A stretch of 16,817 nt of DNA, from NCBI GenBank assembly GCA_016928755.1, contig JAFGKB010000046.1:1-16817 (forward strand). Reading direction: 5' to 3'. The notes under the pieces were generated by a model. The model saw only the letters and a list, made by a program, of their open reading frames with translations, did not search any database and was not told the DNA's origin. Positions 1 to 7,630 of the stretch are shown piece by piece (the stretch's first letter is position 1; every line of letters starts with the position of its first letter). Source of the DNA: Anaerolineae bacterium. GTDB taxonomy: Bacteria; Chloroflexota; Anaerolineae; B4-G1; SLSP01. The translations under genes were made by a program, and so were the position numbers.

Positions 1-41
1 ACCTTTTTCTTCTCTTTTCTATTATAGAGAGCACTTATATT

Positions 42-83
42 GAAACCCGGCTTTTAGCGTGTCTATGTCTAAAGCCGGGTTTC
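42..83 (-). terminator. stem-loop after the sensor kinase gene
   Basis: Perfect 13-base inverted repeat: GAAACCCGGCTTT at 42-54 pairs with AAAGCCGGGTTTC at 71-83 around a 16-base loop. It lies downstream of the kinase stop (147) when read on the minus strand. The U-tract is short (only the T's at the stem end), so termination strength is uncertain. A second stem-loop at 95-122 precedes it. Bases 1-41 show nothing I can name. Confidence 0.55.
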
Positions 84-94
84 TGTTTAGCATA

Positions 95-122
95 GGCCAG
101 TCTTGCATAACGAAGATTGGCC
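95..122 (-). repeat. second inverted repeat after the kinase gene
   Basis: GGCCAGTCTT at 95-104 pairs with AAGATTGGCC at 113-122, with one G-T wobble and an 8-base loop. It sits 25 bases beyond the kinase stop codon on the minus strand. It may act with the 42-83 hairpin as a tandem 3' end. No U-tract follows it directly, so I list it as a structured repeat rather than a terminator. Confidence 0.4.
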
Positions 123-146
123 CATGCTTCGTAGTAGCAACTTGCG

Positions 147-1331
147 TTATTCCATTATAGGAAGTGCAAATAAGAAGGTTGTGCCTTTCCCTAGTTCACT
201 CTCGACCCAAATTCGTCCTTGATGCGCCTCTACAATTTGGCGGGTGATAACAAGTCCTAACCCTGTACCGGTGGCTTTGTTTTCATTGCTCGCCAACCGG
301 CTGAATTTCTTGAATAGTTTGTCTAGTTGGTCAGGGGCGATGCCTGGCCCAGTGTCAGACACGCTGGTAATGATCTCATTATCTTCTACCCAGCTTTTGA
401 GAGTGATTGTATCACCTGGATCAGAATATTTGACAGCGTTTGAGAGTAGATTGAGCAGCACTTGATGAATACGTTGTGAATCTCCCCTAGTTTGTGGTAA
501 ATTCTCTGGCATTGTTATCTTGAGGTGTTTGCGGCTTTCTTCTGCTAACGGGCGGATTACGTTTAGCGCGAGATTGGCCACAGTAGGAATGTTAAGCGCC
601 TCACAGGCCATAGATACACGTCCAGATTCAAGTCTGGCCAGGTCAAGAAATTGGCTTGCCAACTGACTCACGCGCTCGGCCTCTTGACGGATGATGTCCG
701 CGAACTTCTGATGCATCTCTGTATCTGTATTGGGACGCACCAATAAATCTGAATAAGATAGGATCGCTGTCAGGGGAGTTCGAATTTCATGGACAATTTC
801 GGCGATCCAATCGCTTTGGGCGAACAAGCGTGCGTTTTGCACTGCCACAGCCGCTATGCTGGCCAGTGTTTGGAGTGTTTCTATGTTTTCTGGGGTAAAC
901 TTGCGCCTGGCTCTCGATGTAATGGCTTCTAGCACGCCTATAACGGTATCACCAAAGAGCATCGGCACGGCTACGATGGACTGTGTGGCGTCTACGTTGC
1001 TGATGTTGTAATGTCTGGGGTCTGACTGGGCATCTTCTACAATCGCCAATTCTTTATTATGCACGACCCAGCCGGCCAAACTGTTGTCTAAGGGGACTTC
1101 TGTTATTGCCAGGACTTCTTTTTGTGGTCCATACGAGGCTGCAAAACGTAAAATATCCTTTTCTAGGAGTAATATGGATGAGCCATCTGCATCTGTGAGA
1201 TCATGGGCTGCATCTACAATTTGTTGGAGGAGGGGTCGCATTTCCAGGGTTGAGTTTAACGTGCGACTGATAGCGATAATCTCTTCCAGTGTTGTAATAC
1301 GTTGGTTTAGATAATTAATTTGGTCTTTCAT
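147..1331 (-). CDS. GAF-domain sensor histidine kinase, soluble
   Basis: A 394-residue sensor kinase. Residues about 30-168 look like a GAF domain, preceded by a short helical, probably coiled N-terminus (1-30). The H-box is at 180-186 (VHEIRTP), with His181 the expected phospho-acceptor. The catalytic domain shows an N-box around 290-303 (NLLSNAVKYS), a G1 box DTGPGI at 326-331 and a G2 box GTGLGL at 355-360. There is no membrane segment, so a cytosolic kinase sensing a diffusible ligand or redox state is likely; the signal cannot be read from the sequence. It begins 15 bases after the lactate permease stop, with a weak AGGGT ribosome site overlapping that stop, so the two are probably co-transcribed. 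No response regulator is encoded next to it in the window, and its partner is unknown. Confidence 0.93.
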   Translation of the reverse strand: MKDQINYLNQRITTLEEIIAISRTLNSTLEMRPLLQQIVDAAHDLTDADGSSILLLEKDILRFAASYGPQKEVLAITEVPLDNSLAGWVVHNKELAIVEDAQSDPRHYNISNVDATQSIVAVPMLFGDTVIGVLEAITSRARRKFTPENIETLQTLASIAAVAVQNARLFAQSDWIAEIVHEIRTPLTAILSYSDLLVRPNTDTEMHQKFADIIRQEAERVSQLASQFLDLARLESGRVSMACEALNIPTVANLALNVIRPLAEESRKHLKITMPENLPQTRGDSQRIHQVLLNLLSNAVKYSDPGDTITLKSWVEDNEIITSVSDTGPGIAPDQLDKLFKKFSRLASNENKATGTGLGLVITRQIVEAHQGRIWVESELGKGTTFLFALPIME

Positions 1332-1346
1332 AATTGTTATTTTACC

Positions 1347-2891
1347 CTATTTTGCTAATTTCCCTAAGAGTGAAACATACTCAACGCCCCAAATTGATAG
1401 GGCTAAGAGTATGATAATTATTAAACTATAACCTGTGATGCGTTTGAGGGTTTCCCCTTCGTGTCCACTAAGCCCCACTGTACTACATCCGACAATAACC
1501 TTCGCCGGGGCAAAAACTGACCCGACTGCCGCGCCGGCATTGTGCCCGGCCATAATGACCTGTAAACTATATCCCAAGGCCAGGGTTACATCCCGTTGAA
1601 ATGCGCCGAAAATTACATTAGAATTTGTGTTGCTGCCGGTCATAAAGGCTCCTAATGCCCCGATGAATGGACTGATTAAGGGGAAGAAGCTACCGGTGAA
1701 GTCTGCCATCTTTGTGGCCAGCAGGTTCACCATACCGGCATTGTCCATTGTGGTTGCCAGCGCCACCATAGTGAGAATCCCTAGCGTGGATTTTGTCCCA
1801 CCTTTGAGCACTTTCTGGCGGACCTGTTTAGTGGCTCCAGAATCGAGTTTTCCCTGACGTTTTGCAAGGATTAGGGTTAAAAAAGAAGCATACACTAATA
1901 GTGCTCCAGGATGCCCAAATATTGATAGGGCGCGGGTTGTGCCTGCCGGAACCCGCCAGCCTTGCCCGGTAACGACTTCTGGTATTGGAAAACTGATTTG
2001 CAGTATGTCTAATAGACCCCCTAGCGGTTGGATAGCCTTGGTGGCAAAGATGATGATTAACAAAAATAGATAGGGTTGTATAGCCTCTAATGAAATTTGG
2101 GAACTATCACCGGGGGAATGTGTTAGCGACTTCTGTTTGAGACTATAGATACTTCCTACTATCAGACCTGCTATAGCACCTAGCATAGCCGCGATATTCC
2201 ATAATTCGAAGAATACCGCTATAAGTTGTGTCCCGGCCATTGTAATGGCTATCAGGAGCGTTGGAAGCCAGCTTTCCTTTAAGGCTTCCTTCCCGCCGGC
2301 TGCCCATAGCACAATAGGCCCTGAGAGTAAGCATACAAAGCCTAACGCTATAGCCATCCACGGGGCTAGATAGGGACGTTCTAATCCGGTTGCTGCTACC
2401 AGTGCGAAGAATGAGGAGCCTAATGAGCCAAAGGAAATCGCCCAGGCATGGCCTATTGAGGGGATGACCACGGCGTCAACCGGGGTAAAATTTAGACTGA
2501 CTAACAAGGGGGCTACGACAGCTACGGGGACGCCGAAGCCGCCTACACCTTGTAAGAAAGAGGCAAACGGCCAACCCAATAATAGTGCCTGGAACGCTTT
2601 GTTTGAGGACAACCGCTGTATCAGGTGTGTCGTTGCGTCTATGGCGCCGGTTGCTTCTGTTACGCGATAGAAAAGCAACGCGCCCCATATGATATAGAGC
2701 ACATAGAGAGCTAGGAAAAAAGCCCTTATTTGTGCCCAGCCTAACACATCTAAGCCGGCCTGGAAGAAGACAGCCGCTATTACTAAGGTTGTTAGCCAGC
2801 CGGCTGCACCGGCTCTAGCCCCGCCCCAGTGTAAGCCGATCATTAGTACTAGAATCATCAGTAAGGGTAATAGTGCTAGAAATACACTCAT
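1347..2891 (-). CDS. lctP: L-lactate permease (LctP/LldP family)
   Basis: A 514-residue, strongly hydrophobic carrier of the lactate permease family (TC 2.A.14), expected to be an inner-membrane symporter for L-lactate and perhaps glycolate. Recognisable family segments are the Gly-rich GVGGFGVPVAVVAPLL around residue 117, the MTGSNTNSNVIFGAFQ block around 413, and the GHNAGAAVGSVFAPAK block around 445-460. Length is close to E. coli LldP (551). The ATG at 2889-2891 follows an AT-rich stretch with only a weak ribosome site. The gene is separated from dnaA by a strong palindromic terminator, so it has its own promoter; a 16-base palindrome about 50 bases upstream is a candidate operator. The downstream gene is a GAF kinase. 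No lactate dehydrogenase gene is in the window. Substrate is inferred from family only. Confidence 0.93.
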   Translation of the reverse strand: MSVFLALLPLLMILVLMIGLHWGGARAGAAGWLTTLVIAAVFFQAGLDVLGWAQIRAFFLALYVLYIIWGALLFYRVTEATGAIDATTHLIQRLSSNKAFQALLLGWPFASFLQGVGGFGVPVAVVAPLLVSLNFTPVDAVVIPSIGHAWAISFGSLGSSFFALVAATGLERPYLAPWMAIALGFVCLLSGPIVLWAAGGKEALKESWLPTLLIAITMAGTQLIAVFFELWNIAAMLGAIAGLIVGSIYSLKQKSLTHSPGDSSQISLEAIQPYLFLLIIIFATKAIQPLGGLLDILQISFPIPEVVTGQGWRVPAGTTRALSIFGHPGALLVYASFLTLILAKRQGKLDSGATKQVRQKVLKGGTKSTLGILTMVALATTMDNAGMVNLLATKMADFTGSFFPLISPFIGALGAFMTGSNTNSNVIFGAFQRDVTLALGYSLQVIMAGHNAGAAVGSVFAPAKVIVGCSTVGLSGHEGETLKRITGYSLIIIILLALSIWGVEYVSLLGKLAK

Positions 2892-2938
2892 TTAATTATG
2901 CTCTAAAAATATTCTTTCCAGATATTAACTACTACTTT

Positions 2939-2954
2939 TCACAAGGTCTTGTGA
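2939..2954. promoter_or_regulatory. candidate operator upstream of lctP
   Basis: TCACAAG at 2939-2945 and CTTGTGA at 2948-2954 form a perfect 7-base inverted repeat around GT. It lies 48-63 bases upstream of the lctP start and after the dnaA terminator, a usual place for a dimeric regulator. It does not match the LldR/FadR (TGGTNNNACCA-like) or CRP (TGTGA-N6-TCACA) patterns, so the binding protein is unknown. A chance palindrome cannot be excluded. Confidence 0.35.
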
Positions 2955-2991
2955 TGTTTTTCCCATCATAGCATAGAGATATAGGAATGCC

Positions 2992-3021
2992 AAACCGGGA
3001 ATGCTTAAGCATTCCCGGTTT
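2992..3021 (-). terminator. palindromic terminator after dnaA
   Basis: A 30-base perfect palindrome: AAACCGGGAATGCTT followed at once by its reverse complement. It starts 29 bases after the dnaA stop on the minus strand and separates dnaA from lctP. The A-tract at one end gives a short U-tract on either strand (TTT on minus, TTTCTTTT on plus), so it could work in both directions. Its stem base AAACCGGG is shared with the hairpin at 6102-6146. Confidence 0.65.
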
Positions 3022-3049
3022 CTTTTACAGAAAAGTTCTCTGGTAGGGA

Positions 3050-4408
3050 TTAGTTTTGACCGTATAAATTGGCTTTCAGGGCTAACATCTCACGCCGTAG
3101 TTTATCGTCATTTTCCAGGCGTTCTCGGATACGATCACATCCATACATAATTGTGGTGTGATCTCTGCCCCCTAATTGAGCTCCAATTTGAGGTAGAGAA
3201 GCATTCGTTTCTTCTCTTAATAAATACATTGCAATTTGACGGGGGCCAGCAATACGCCGGCTCCGGCGCGGACCCTGGATGTCTTCAAGTGTTATGCCAT
3301 AGTGGTGGGCTACAGCATTGATGATTTCCAGCCCTGAGAGCTTGGGACGATTAGGCATTAGGTCTGTGAGTGCTCGCTCGGCACTTTCGACCGTCAATGG
3401 TATTCCTGTCAACCGGCTCATTGCCAGGACACGATTTAACGCCCCCTCCAATTCCCGGATATTGCGTTCAACATGGGTGGCGATATAAGTGATAATATCA
3501 TCGGAGACTTGCGTATTCAGTTTTTCCGCTTTGGCGCGTAAAATCGCAACCCGTGTCTCAAAGTCTGGGGGTTGAATATCGACAATGAGGCCCCATTCAA
3601 ATCGTGAGCGTAACCGTTCTTCTAAGGTCACCATTGCTTTAGGGGGGCGGTCGCTGCTGAGTGCGATTTGCTTGCCCGTATCTCGTAGTGCGTTAAAGGT
3701 ATGGAAAAACTCCTCTTGGGTACTTTCCTTGCCGGCGATAAATTGAATATCATCAATAAGCAGCACATCGGCAGTACGGTACTTCTCCCGGAATTGATCG
3801 GTTGTCTGGGTGCGAATAGACTCAATCAAATCATTTGTGAAAGTCTCTGATGTTACATAGAGGACTTTCTGCCCGTGCATAATGCTGGTGTTTCCAATTG
3901 CATGGAGTAGGTGGGTTTTCCCTAAGCCCACGACTCCGTGAATGAATAATGGATTATAAGCCTGTGCCGGTGACTCGGCTACAGCCTGCGAAGCTGCCTG
4001 CGCTAAACGATTCCCTGGCCCGATGACAAAAGTATTGAAGGTGTAATTAGGGTTGAGGCTCGGGTTGGGAAATGCACGAGGTGCGGCTTTCTTTCCCTTA
4101 ACTTGTAGGAGTGGTGGTGTTGTCGCCTCATCCTGTTGTGTCAGTCCCTTCTCTTCCCAAACTACAAAACGGGCTTTCAGCTCCTGTCCTGCTATGCGAT
4201 AAAGTGTTCGTTGTATCATTGTATATAGACGGTGTTCCAACCATTCCACCGCATAGCCATTTTTTACTCCAACAACTAATGTATCGTCATCTTCCAAGCC
4301 GATGCAATTTGTATCCCGCAACCAGGTATCAAACGTCGCCCGCGTCATTTGGAGTTCTAATTCTCCCAAAGTTGCTTGCCATAATCTTTGCGGATTACTC
4401 TGATTCAT
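3050..4408 (-). CDS. dnaA: chromosomal replication initiator DnaA
   Basis: A 452-residue DnaA with all four regions. Domain I is about residues 1-85 and a short variable linker runs to about 118. The AAA+ domain has Walker A GVVGLGKT at 158-165 (the second residue is usually Gly) and Walker B LLIDD at 216-220, plus an RLRSRF arginine-finger region at 265-270. The DNA-binding domain IV has a basic loop (RRSRR, 381-385) and the DnaA signature GGRDHTTIMYG at 413-423. It binds ATP and DnaA boxes to open oriC. The ATG at 4406-4408 has AGAGG seven bases upstream. Unusually, neither dnaN nor rpmH is adjacent: the flanks are lctP and nth. A perfect palindromic terminator follows. Identification is secure. 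Confidence 0.98.
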   Translation of the reverse strand: MNQSNPQRLWQATLGELELQMTRATFDTWLRDTNCIGLEDDDTLVVGVKNGYAVEWLEHRLYTMIQRTLYRIAGQELKARFVVWEEKGLTQQDEATTPPLLQVKGKKAAPRAFPNPSLNPNYTFNTFVIGPGNRLAQAASQAVAESPAQAYNPLFIHGVVGLGKTHLLHAIGNTSIMHGQKVLYVTSETFTNDLIESIRTQTTDQFREKYRTADVLLIDDIQFIAGKESTQEEFFHTFNALRDTGKQIALSSDRPPKAMVTLEERLRSRFEWGLIVDIQPPDFETRVAILRAKAEKLNTQVSDDIITYIATHVERNIRELEGALNRVLAMSRLTGIPLTVESAERALTDLMPNRPKLSGLEIINAVAHHYGITLEDIQGPRRSRRIAGPRQIAMYLLREETNASLPQIGAQLGGRDHTTIMYGCDRIRERLENDDKLRREMLALKANLYGQN

Positions 4409-4957
4409 ATAAGTCCTCTTTGTCCAATAATAAGCGCAAAAAATCCCCCAAGCAGCGTTTTACTCGGCTTTTTGCATAATAAGCTAAGGTCGTTCCAGTA
4501 AAATGACTATCCTAAAAGTGATATGGTTTATAAAAAATTATATCTGGGATACTCTTATCCTGGAATTACCAAGTACTACCTTGTTGGGGGTGTCCCCGCT
4601 CAATCAGTCTCTGTATTTTTAGATATTCGTTCTCTGTTGTTAAGACATTCTACCAAAAAAAAGCCTATCTGGCAATCCTAAAACCCGTTTTTATCTTAAA
4701 ATTTGATAAGTTTTAAGGTTGCATAACTGTATTTTATAATCATTTATTTTGAACACTAACTGTAGGTAATTAGAGTACTTTTTACCCTAGATGTGCTATT
4801 TTAGGCAGAAAAACATCTGACATAAGCAGCCCTAGTTTTGTCTCATCGAGGCATTTTGCGCTAAACCTTTCTGCCAGGCAACATTGTATTGTGTTATTCA
4901 GGTATTTTATCTATGACTAGATTCTTGTGTATCCTTTCTTGTGCTACGCTCTAAGAG
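4409..4957. other. AT-rich gap upstream of dnaA; oriC not demonstrated
   Basis: These 549 bases carry no ORF I can support. The middle is very AT-rich (13 G/C among 4681-4740). Small inverted repeats occur: GGATA/TATCC at 4547-4560, GGGG/CCCC at 4587-4597, and CTTAAAA/TTTTAAG at 4695-4717. The dnaA promoter must lie near 4410-4500, where TTATTAT occurs twice on the minus strand, but no convincing -35/-10 pair is seen. I looked for DnaA boxes (TTATCCACA and one-mismatch forms) and found only poor partial matches such as TTATTCAGG at about 4893 and TTATCCTGG at 4556. An origin is possible from position and base composition, but not shown. Confidence 0.4.
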
Positions 4958-5629
4958 TTATTTTTGCTTTTCTTGGTAATAATCGCATAAATCATTTAAA
5001 GTACAGCGATCACACTTAGGATTCCGGGCCGCACAAATAGCTCGGCCATGTTCTATGACATTGATGTGAAAGGTGTAGTAATGTGCACTTGGAACTAATT
5101 CCTCAAGCAATACATGCGCTTTCTCGCGCGATGTACGTTTGGGAATAAGTCCTAAACGTTTGCTTACCCGGTGTATGTGAGTATCAACCGGGAAAGCTGG
5201 CCGGCCTAGCGAGAAAAGTAACACAATAGCAGCAGTTTTTGGCCCTACGCCATTAAGGCTGAGTAGCCATTTGCGGGCATCTTCAAGCGGCATAGTGGAC
5301 AGGAACTCCAGGCCCAGTGTCCCCCTTTCTGCGGTGATACGTTGGAGGATAGATTGGATGCGTGGTCCCTTGCTCGGAGCTAGTCCGGCAGGTCGGATCG
5401 CTTCCAGCACATCTTCTGCCGGTGCATCACGGACCTCTTCCCAAGTTGGAAATCGCTGGCGTAACTGTGCATAAGCTTTATCACGATTGCGGTCATTAGT
5501 ATTCTGGCTTAATACCGTATTGATTAATTCGCCTAATGGTTCTGTATTCACACGCCACTGTGGCTCACCATAAACTTCGAGGAGTCGCGTGTGAATTTTT
5601 GTAACTTTATTCCGTAGTTGCTCTGTCAT
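4958..5629 (-). CDS. nth: endonuclease III (DNA glycosylase/AP lyase)
   Basis: A 223-residue Nth-type base-excision repair enzyme that removes oxidised pyrimidines and nicks the resulting abasic site. The helix-hairpin-helix motif LNGVGPKTA at 125-133 carries the catalytic Lys131, and FPVDTHIHR at 146-154 carries the catalytic Asp149. The C-terminal iron-sulfur loop is intact: Cys199, Cys206, Cys209 and Cys215 in the C-x6-C-x2-C-x5-C pattern. Length is close to E. coli Nth (211). Its ATG immediately follows the stop of the Nudix gene (TAGATG), so translation is probably coupled. Pairing a glycosylase with a Nudix enzyme suggests a housekeeping unit, though the Nudix substrate is not known. 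No clear terminator follows. Confidence 0.95.
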   Translation of the reverse strand: MTEQLRNKVTKIHTRLLEVYGEPQWRVNTEPLGELINTVLSQNTNDRNRDKAYAQLRQRFPTWEEVRDAPAEDVLEAIRPAGLAPSKGPRIQSILQRITAERGTLGLEFLSTMPLEDARKWLLSLNGVGPKTAAIVLLFSLGRPAFPVDTHIHRVSKRLGLIPKRTSREKAHVLLEELVPSAHYYTFHINVIEHGRAICAARNPKCDRCTLNDLCDYYQEKQK

Positions 5630-6073
5630 CTATAATTCGATCCTCTCAAGTGCTTGTTTCCCGCGTTCAATCCATATTTTTTCTGCTTCAAAAGTTAAAC
5701 TCTGCTGGGCCTCTTCCCAGGATGCCCAAACGCTAATAAATTGCTCTGTATCCGCCGCTGGACGTTCTGTGGTAGTTTTTGAACGTATCACCATTAAATA
5801 GTAATGCTCTGTACGCTGAATAGCTCTGCCGTTGTAGTTAAAGGCCACTAATTGTTCTCCCAGATCGGTGAGTAGCTCTAAATCTCCGTAGCCGCTTTCT
5901 TCGGCCACTTCTCGCAAAGCGGTTTGTTGTGGTGTTTCACCAGGGTCTACATGCCCTTTGGGCAAGCGTATTTCATCATGGGCCGGGCGTATTAGGAGTA
6001 ATACTTGTTTGTGGTCAGGTGTTATAACTACACCACCGGCGGCTTCATAAAAAACCTTCTTTTCATATATCAT
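5630..6073 (-). CDS. Nudix hydrolase, Ap4A-hydrolase-like
   Basis: A 147-residue Nudix protein. The Nudix box is complete at 40-62: G40-x5-E46-x7-R54-E55-V-x-E58-E59-x-G61-Y62, the Mg-binding signature for hydrolysis of a nucleoside diphosphate linked to X. The AAGGVV N-terminal strand, LPKGH entry and RTEHYYLM segment resemble diadenosine polyphosphate hydrolases more than MutT, but substrate cannot be fixed from sequence alone. The ATG at 6071-6073 has a good AAGGA site about 10 bases upstream. It heads a two-gene unit with nth, whose ATG abuts its stop. The glnA terminator at 6102-6146 lies just upstream, so a promoter must sit within roughly 6074-6101 or the unit depends on read-through from glnA. 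Confidence 0.9.
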   Translation of the reverse strand: MIYEKKVFYEAAGGVVITPDHKQVLLLIRPAHDEIRLPKGHVDPGETPQQTALREVAEESGYGDLELLTDLGEQLVAFNYNGRAIQRTEHYYLMVIRSKTTTERPAADTEQFISVWASWEEAQQSLTFEAEKIWIERGKQALERIEL

Positions 6074-6101
6074 CGTAAAGTTTTCCTTAACGAACGCTAT
6101 T

Positions 6102-6146
6102 AAAAACCGGGATTCACGTAAACCAAGTGGTGAAATCCCGGTTTTT
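6102..6146 (-). terminator. intrinsic terminator after glnA
   Basis: AAAAACCGGGATT at 6102-6114 pairs perfectly with AATCCCGGTTTTT at 6134-6146. Beyond a one-base bulge the stem continues with CAC/GTG. On the minus strand the stem ends in five T's, and on the plus strand in TTTTTGTTGTT, so it may be bidirectional. It lies 47 bases after the glnA stop. Confidence 0.75.
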
Positions 6147-6192
6147 GTTGTTACTCAGACCATAAAAAAATTCAGGGATGTATCTATTGAGC

Positions 6193-7524
6193 TTAGGCTG
6201 TCTCTAGGTAGCGCTGTATCTCCCAGGATGTTACCTGTATGCGATACTCTTCCCATTCCGCCCGTTTAGCGCGAATAAACGCATCTGTGATAGGCTTGCC
6301 CAGTGCGTTAAGCAGGACCGCATCCGCTTGTAGCTCGTCAAGTGCTTCCGCCAAGGTTGCGGGCAACGTTGCTATATCCCGATTTTCCCGTTCTTCACGG
6401 GAGAAGTGGTACAAATCCTCATTAACTGCCTCTTGCGGTTTTAGGTTGTTCTTGATGCCATCCATGCCGGTAGCCAGGGTAGCGGCAAAAGCCAGGTAAG
6501 GGTTAGCGCTGGGGTCAGGGCAACGTAGCTCGATCCGTTTCGCCGCCTCTTTACCGGCGCGGGTCGCGGGTACACGGATAAGGGCCGAGCGGTTGCGGTG
6601 TGCCCAACAAATATAGACCGGTGCCTCATAGCCAGGCGTCAGGCGTTTGTAACTATTAACCGTCGGTGCCGTAATCGCGGACAGTGCCCGAGCGTGGGCC
6701 ATCTGCCCGGCAATAAACTTGTAAGCTAATTTAGAGAGATTGTAATCATCCGTGCTATCATAGAAAAGATTCTTTCCCTCGGGACTGGAGAAGCTTTGGT
6801 GTATGTGCATCCCTGAACCGTTAATACCGAAGATCGGTTTGGGCATAAAGCTCGCGTGCAGCCCGTGAGCCTCTGCCACCGCGCGGACGGTATATTTCAG
6901 TGTAACTGCGTTATCGGCAGTCGTCAATGCCTCTGCATAGCGGAAGTCAATTTCATGTTGTCCTGCCGCTACCTCGTGATGACTCATCTCCACATTAATA
7001 CCCATCGCTTCCAGGGCTAGGATAATCTCGCTCCGTACCCGTTGGGCCTCATCACGGGGCGAGAAGTCGAAGTAACCTCCAATATCGTGGGGGACTGGAT
7101 GGAGAGGTGTTTCTCCATTGTGCTTAAACAGGAAAAACTCTAGCTCTGGTCCCACGTTATAGATATAGCCCATATTCTGGGCCTCTTCTAGCAGCATCTT
7201 AAGTATGGTGCGGGGAGAACTAAGAGAGGGTTTCCCATCAGGTCCGTGGATGTCACAGATTAAACGGGCGCGACGGCGTTCCTTAGAACTCCACGGAAGC
7301 ACGCGGTAGGTTACCGGGTCCGGGACCAGGACCATATCACTCTCATAGATGCGGGCAAAGCCCTGAATGGAGGAACCATCGAACCATATTCCCTCTGTCA
7401 GTACCTCTTCAAGCTTTCCCATAGGAATAGTAACGCTTTTGATAGTTCCCATAATATCGGTAAATTGCAGACTTATAAAATGGATTTTATCTTCTTTCGC
7501 ACGTGCCAGTAATTCTGTAGTCAT
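6193..7524 (-). CDS. glnA: glutamine synthetase type I
   Basis: A 443-residue GlnA: ATP-dependent condensation of glutamate and ammonia to glutamine, a cytosolic dodecamer. Visible are the N-terminal FDGSSIQGF loop with Asp49, metal ligands Glu127, Glu129, Glu184, Glu191, His240 and Glu332 in the blocks GPELEF, SHHEVAAGQHE, NGSGMHIH and RIELR, and the NRSA segment at 311-314. Arg58 matches the arginine that mediates feedback inhibition in GSI-alpha enzymes such as Bacillus GlnA. Length and the C-terminal region also look GSI-alpha, and I do not see a typical adenylylation-site Tyr. The ORF can extend to a TTG at 7548, but AAAGGAGA lies inside that extension, so I choose the ATG at 7522-7524. 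Upstream is a leader with a Gln-rich ORF and a terminator, described separately. Confidence 0.97.
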   Translation of the reverse strand: MTTELLARAKEDKIHFISLQFTDIMGTIKSVTIPMGKLEEVLTEGIWFDGSSIQGFARIYESDMVLVPDPVTYRVLPWSSKERRRARLICDIHGPDGKPSLSSPRTILKMLLEEAQNMGYIYNVGPELEFFLFKHNGETPLHPVPHDIGGYFDFSPRDEAQRVRSEIILALEAMGINVEMSHHEVAAGQHEIDFRYAEALTTADNAVTLKYTVRAVAEAHGLHASFMPKPIFGINGSGMHIHQSFSSPEGKNLFYDSTDDYNLSKLAYKFIAGQMAHARALSAITAPTVNSYKRLTPGYEAPVYICWAHRNRSALIRVPATRAGKEAAKRIELRCPDPSANPYLAFAATLATGMDGIKNNLKPQEAVNEDLYHFSREERENRDIATLPATLAEALDELQADAVLLNALGKPITDAFIRAKRAEWEEYRIQVTSWEIQRYLETA

Positions 7525-7534
7525 AATATTGAAA

Positions 7535-7542
7535 TCTCCTTT
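7535..7542 (-). promoter_or_regulatory. ribosome binding site that fixes the glnA start
   Basis: On the minus strand AAAGGAGA precedes the ATG at 7524, with AGGAG about 11 bases from it. The longer frame would start at TTG 7548 and would place this site inside coding sequence, so the ATG is preferred. Confidence 0.8.
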
Positions 7543-7558
7543 CCTCAATGGCTTATTG

Positions 7559-7587
7559 GTATTATGGATGGTTTTCTAAAGTGTCAA
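7559..7587 (-). promoter_or_regulatory. possible proximal glnA promoter (P2)
   Basis: On the minus strand a perfect -35 TTGACA (7587-7582) is followed by CATAAT at 15 bases (7566-7561) or TAATAC at 17 bases (7564-7559). Neither combination is ideal. It lies after the attenuator hairpin and would give glnA transcripts independent of the leader peptide. Confidence 0.4.
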
Positions 7588-7630
7588 GACCGTACAATAT
7601 TTATCCCCTAAAATGATCCTCCCTATGATA

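Noticed and set aside
4111..4479. A 122-codon plus-strand ORF across the 5' part of dnaA
   Set aside because: It is a shadow of the dnaA coding frame, with no ribosome site and no recognisable domain; dnaA is certain there.
4695..4717. CTTAAAA/TTTTAAG hairpin as a terminator for nth or another unit
   Set aside because: It is AT-only at the arms, lies about 240 bases past the nth stop and has no U-tract beyond it.
4409..4957. oriC called from position next to dnaA
   Set aside because: Only base composition supports it. No cluster of DnaA boxes was found, so I did not annotate an origin.
7525..7630. A glutamine riboswitch or GlnR/TnrA site upstream of glnA
   Set aside because: I could not find the TGTNA-N7-TNACA pattern or a glnA/Downstream-peptide-like conserved core; TGTACGGTCTTGACA is only a partial resemblance.
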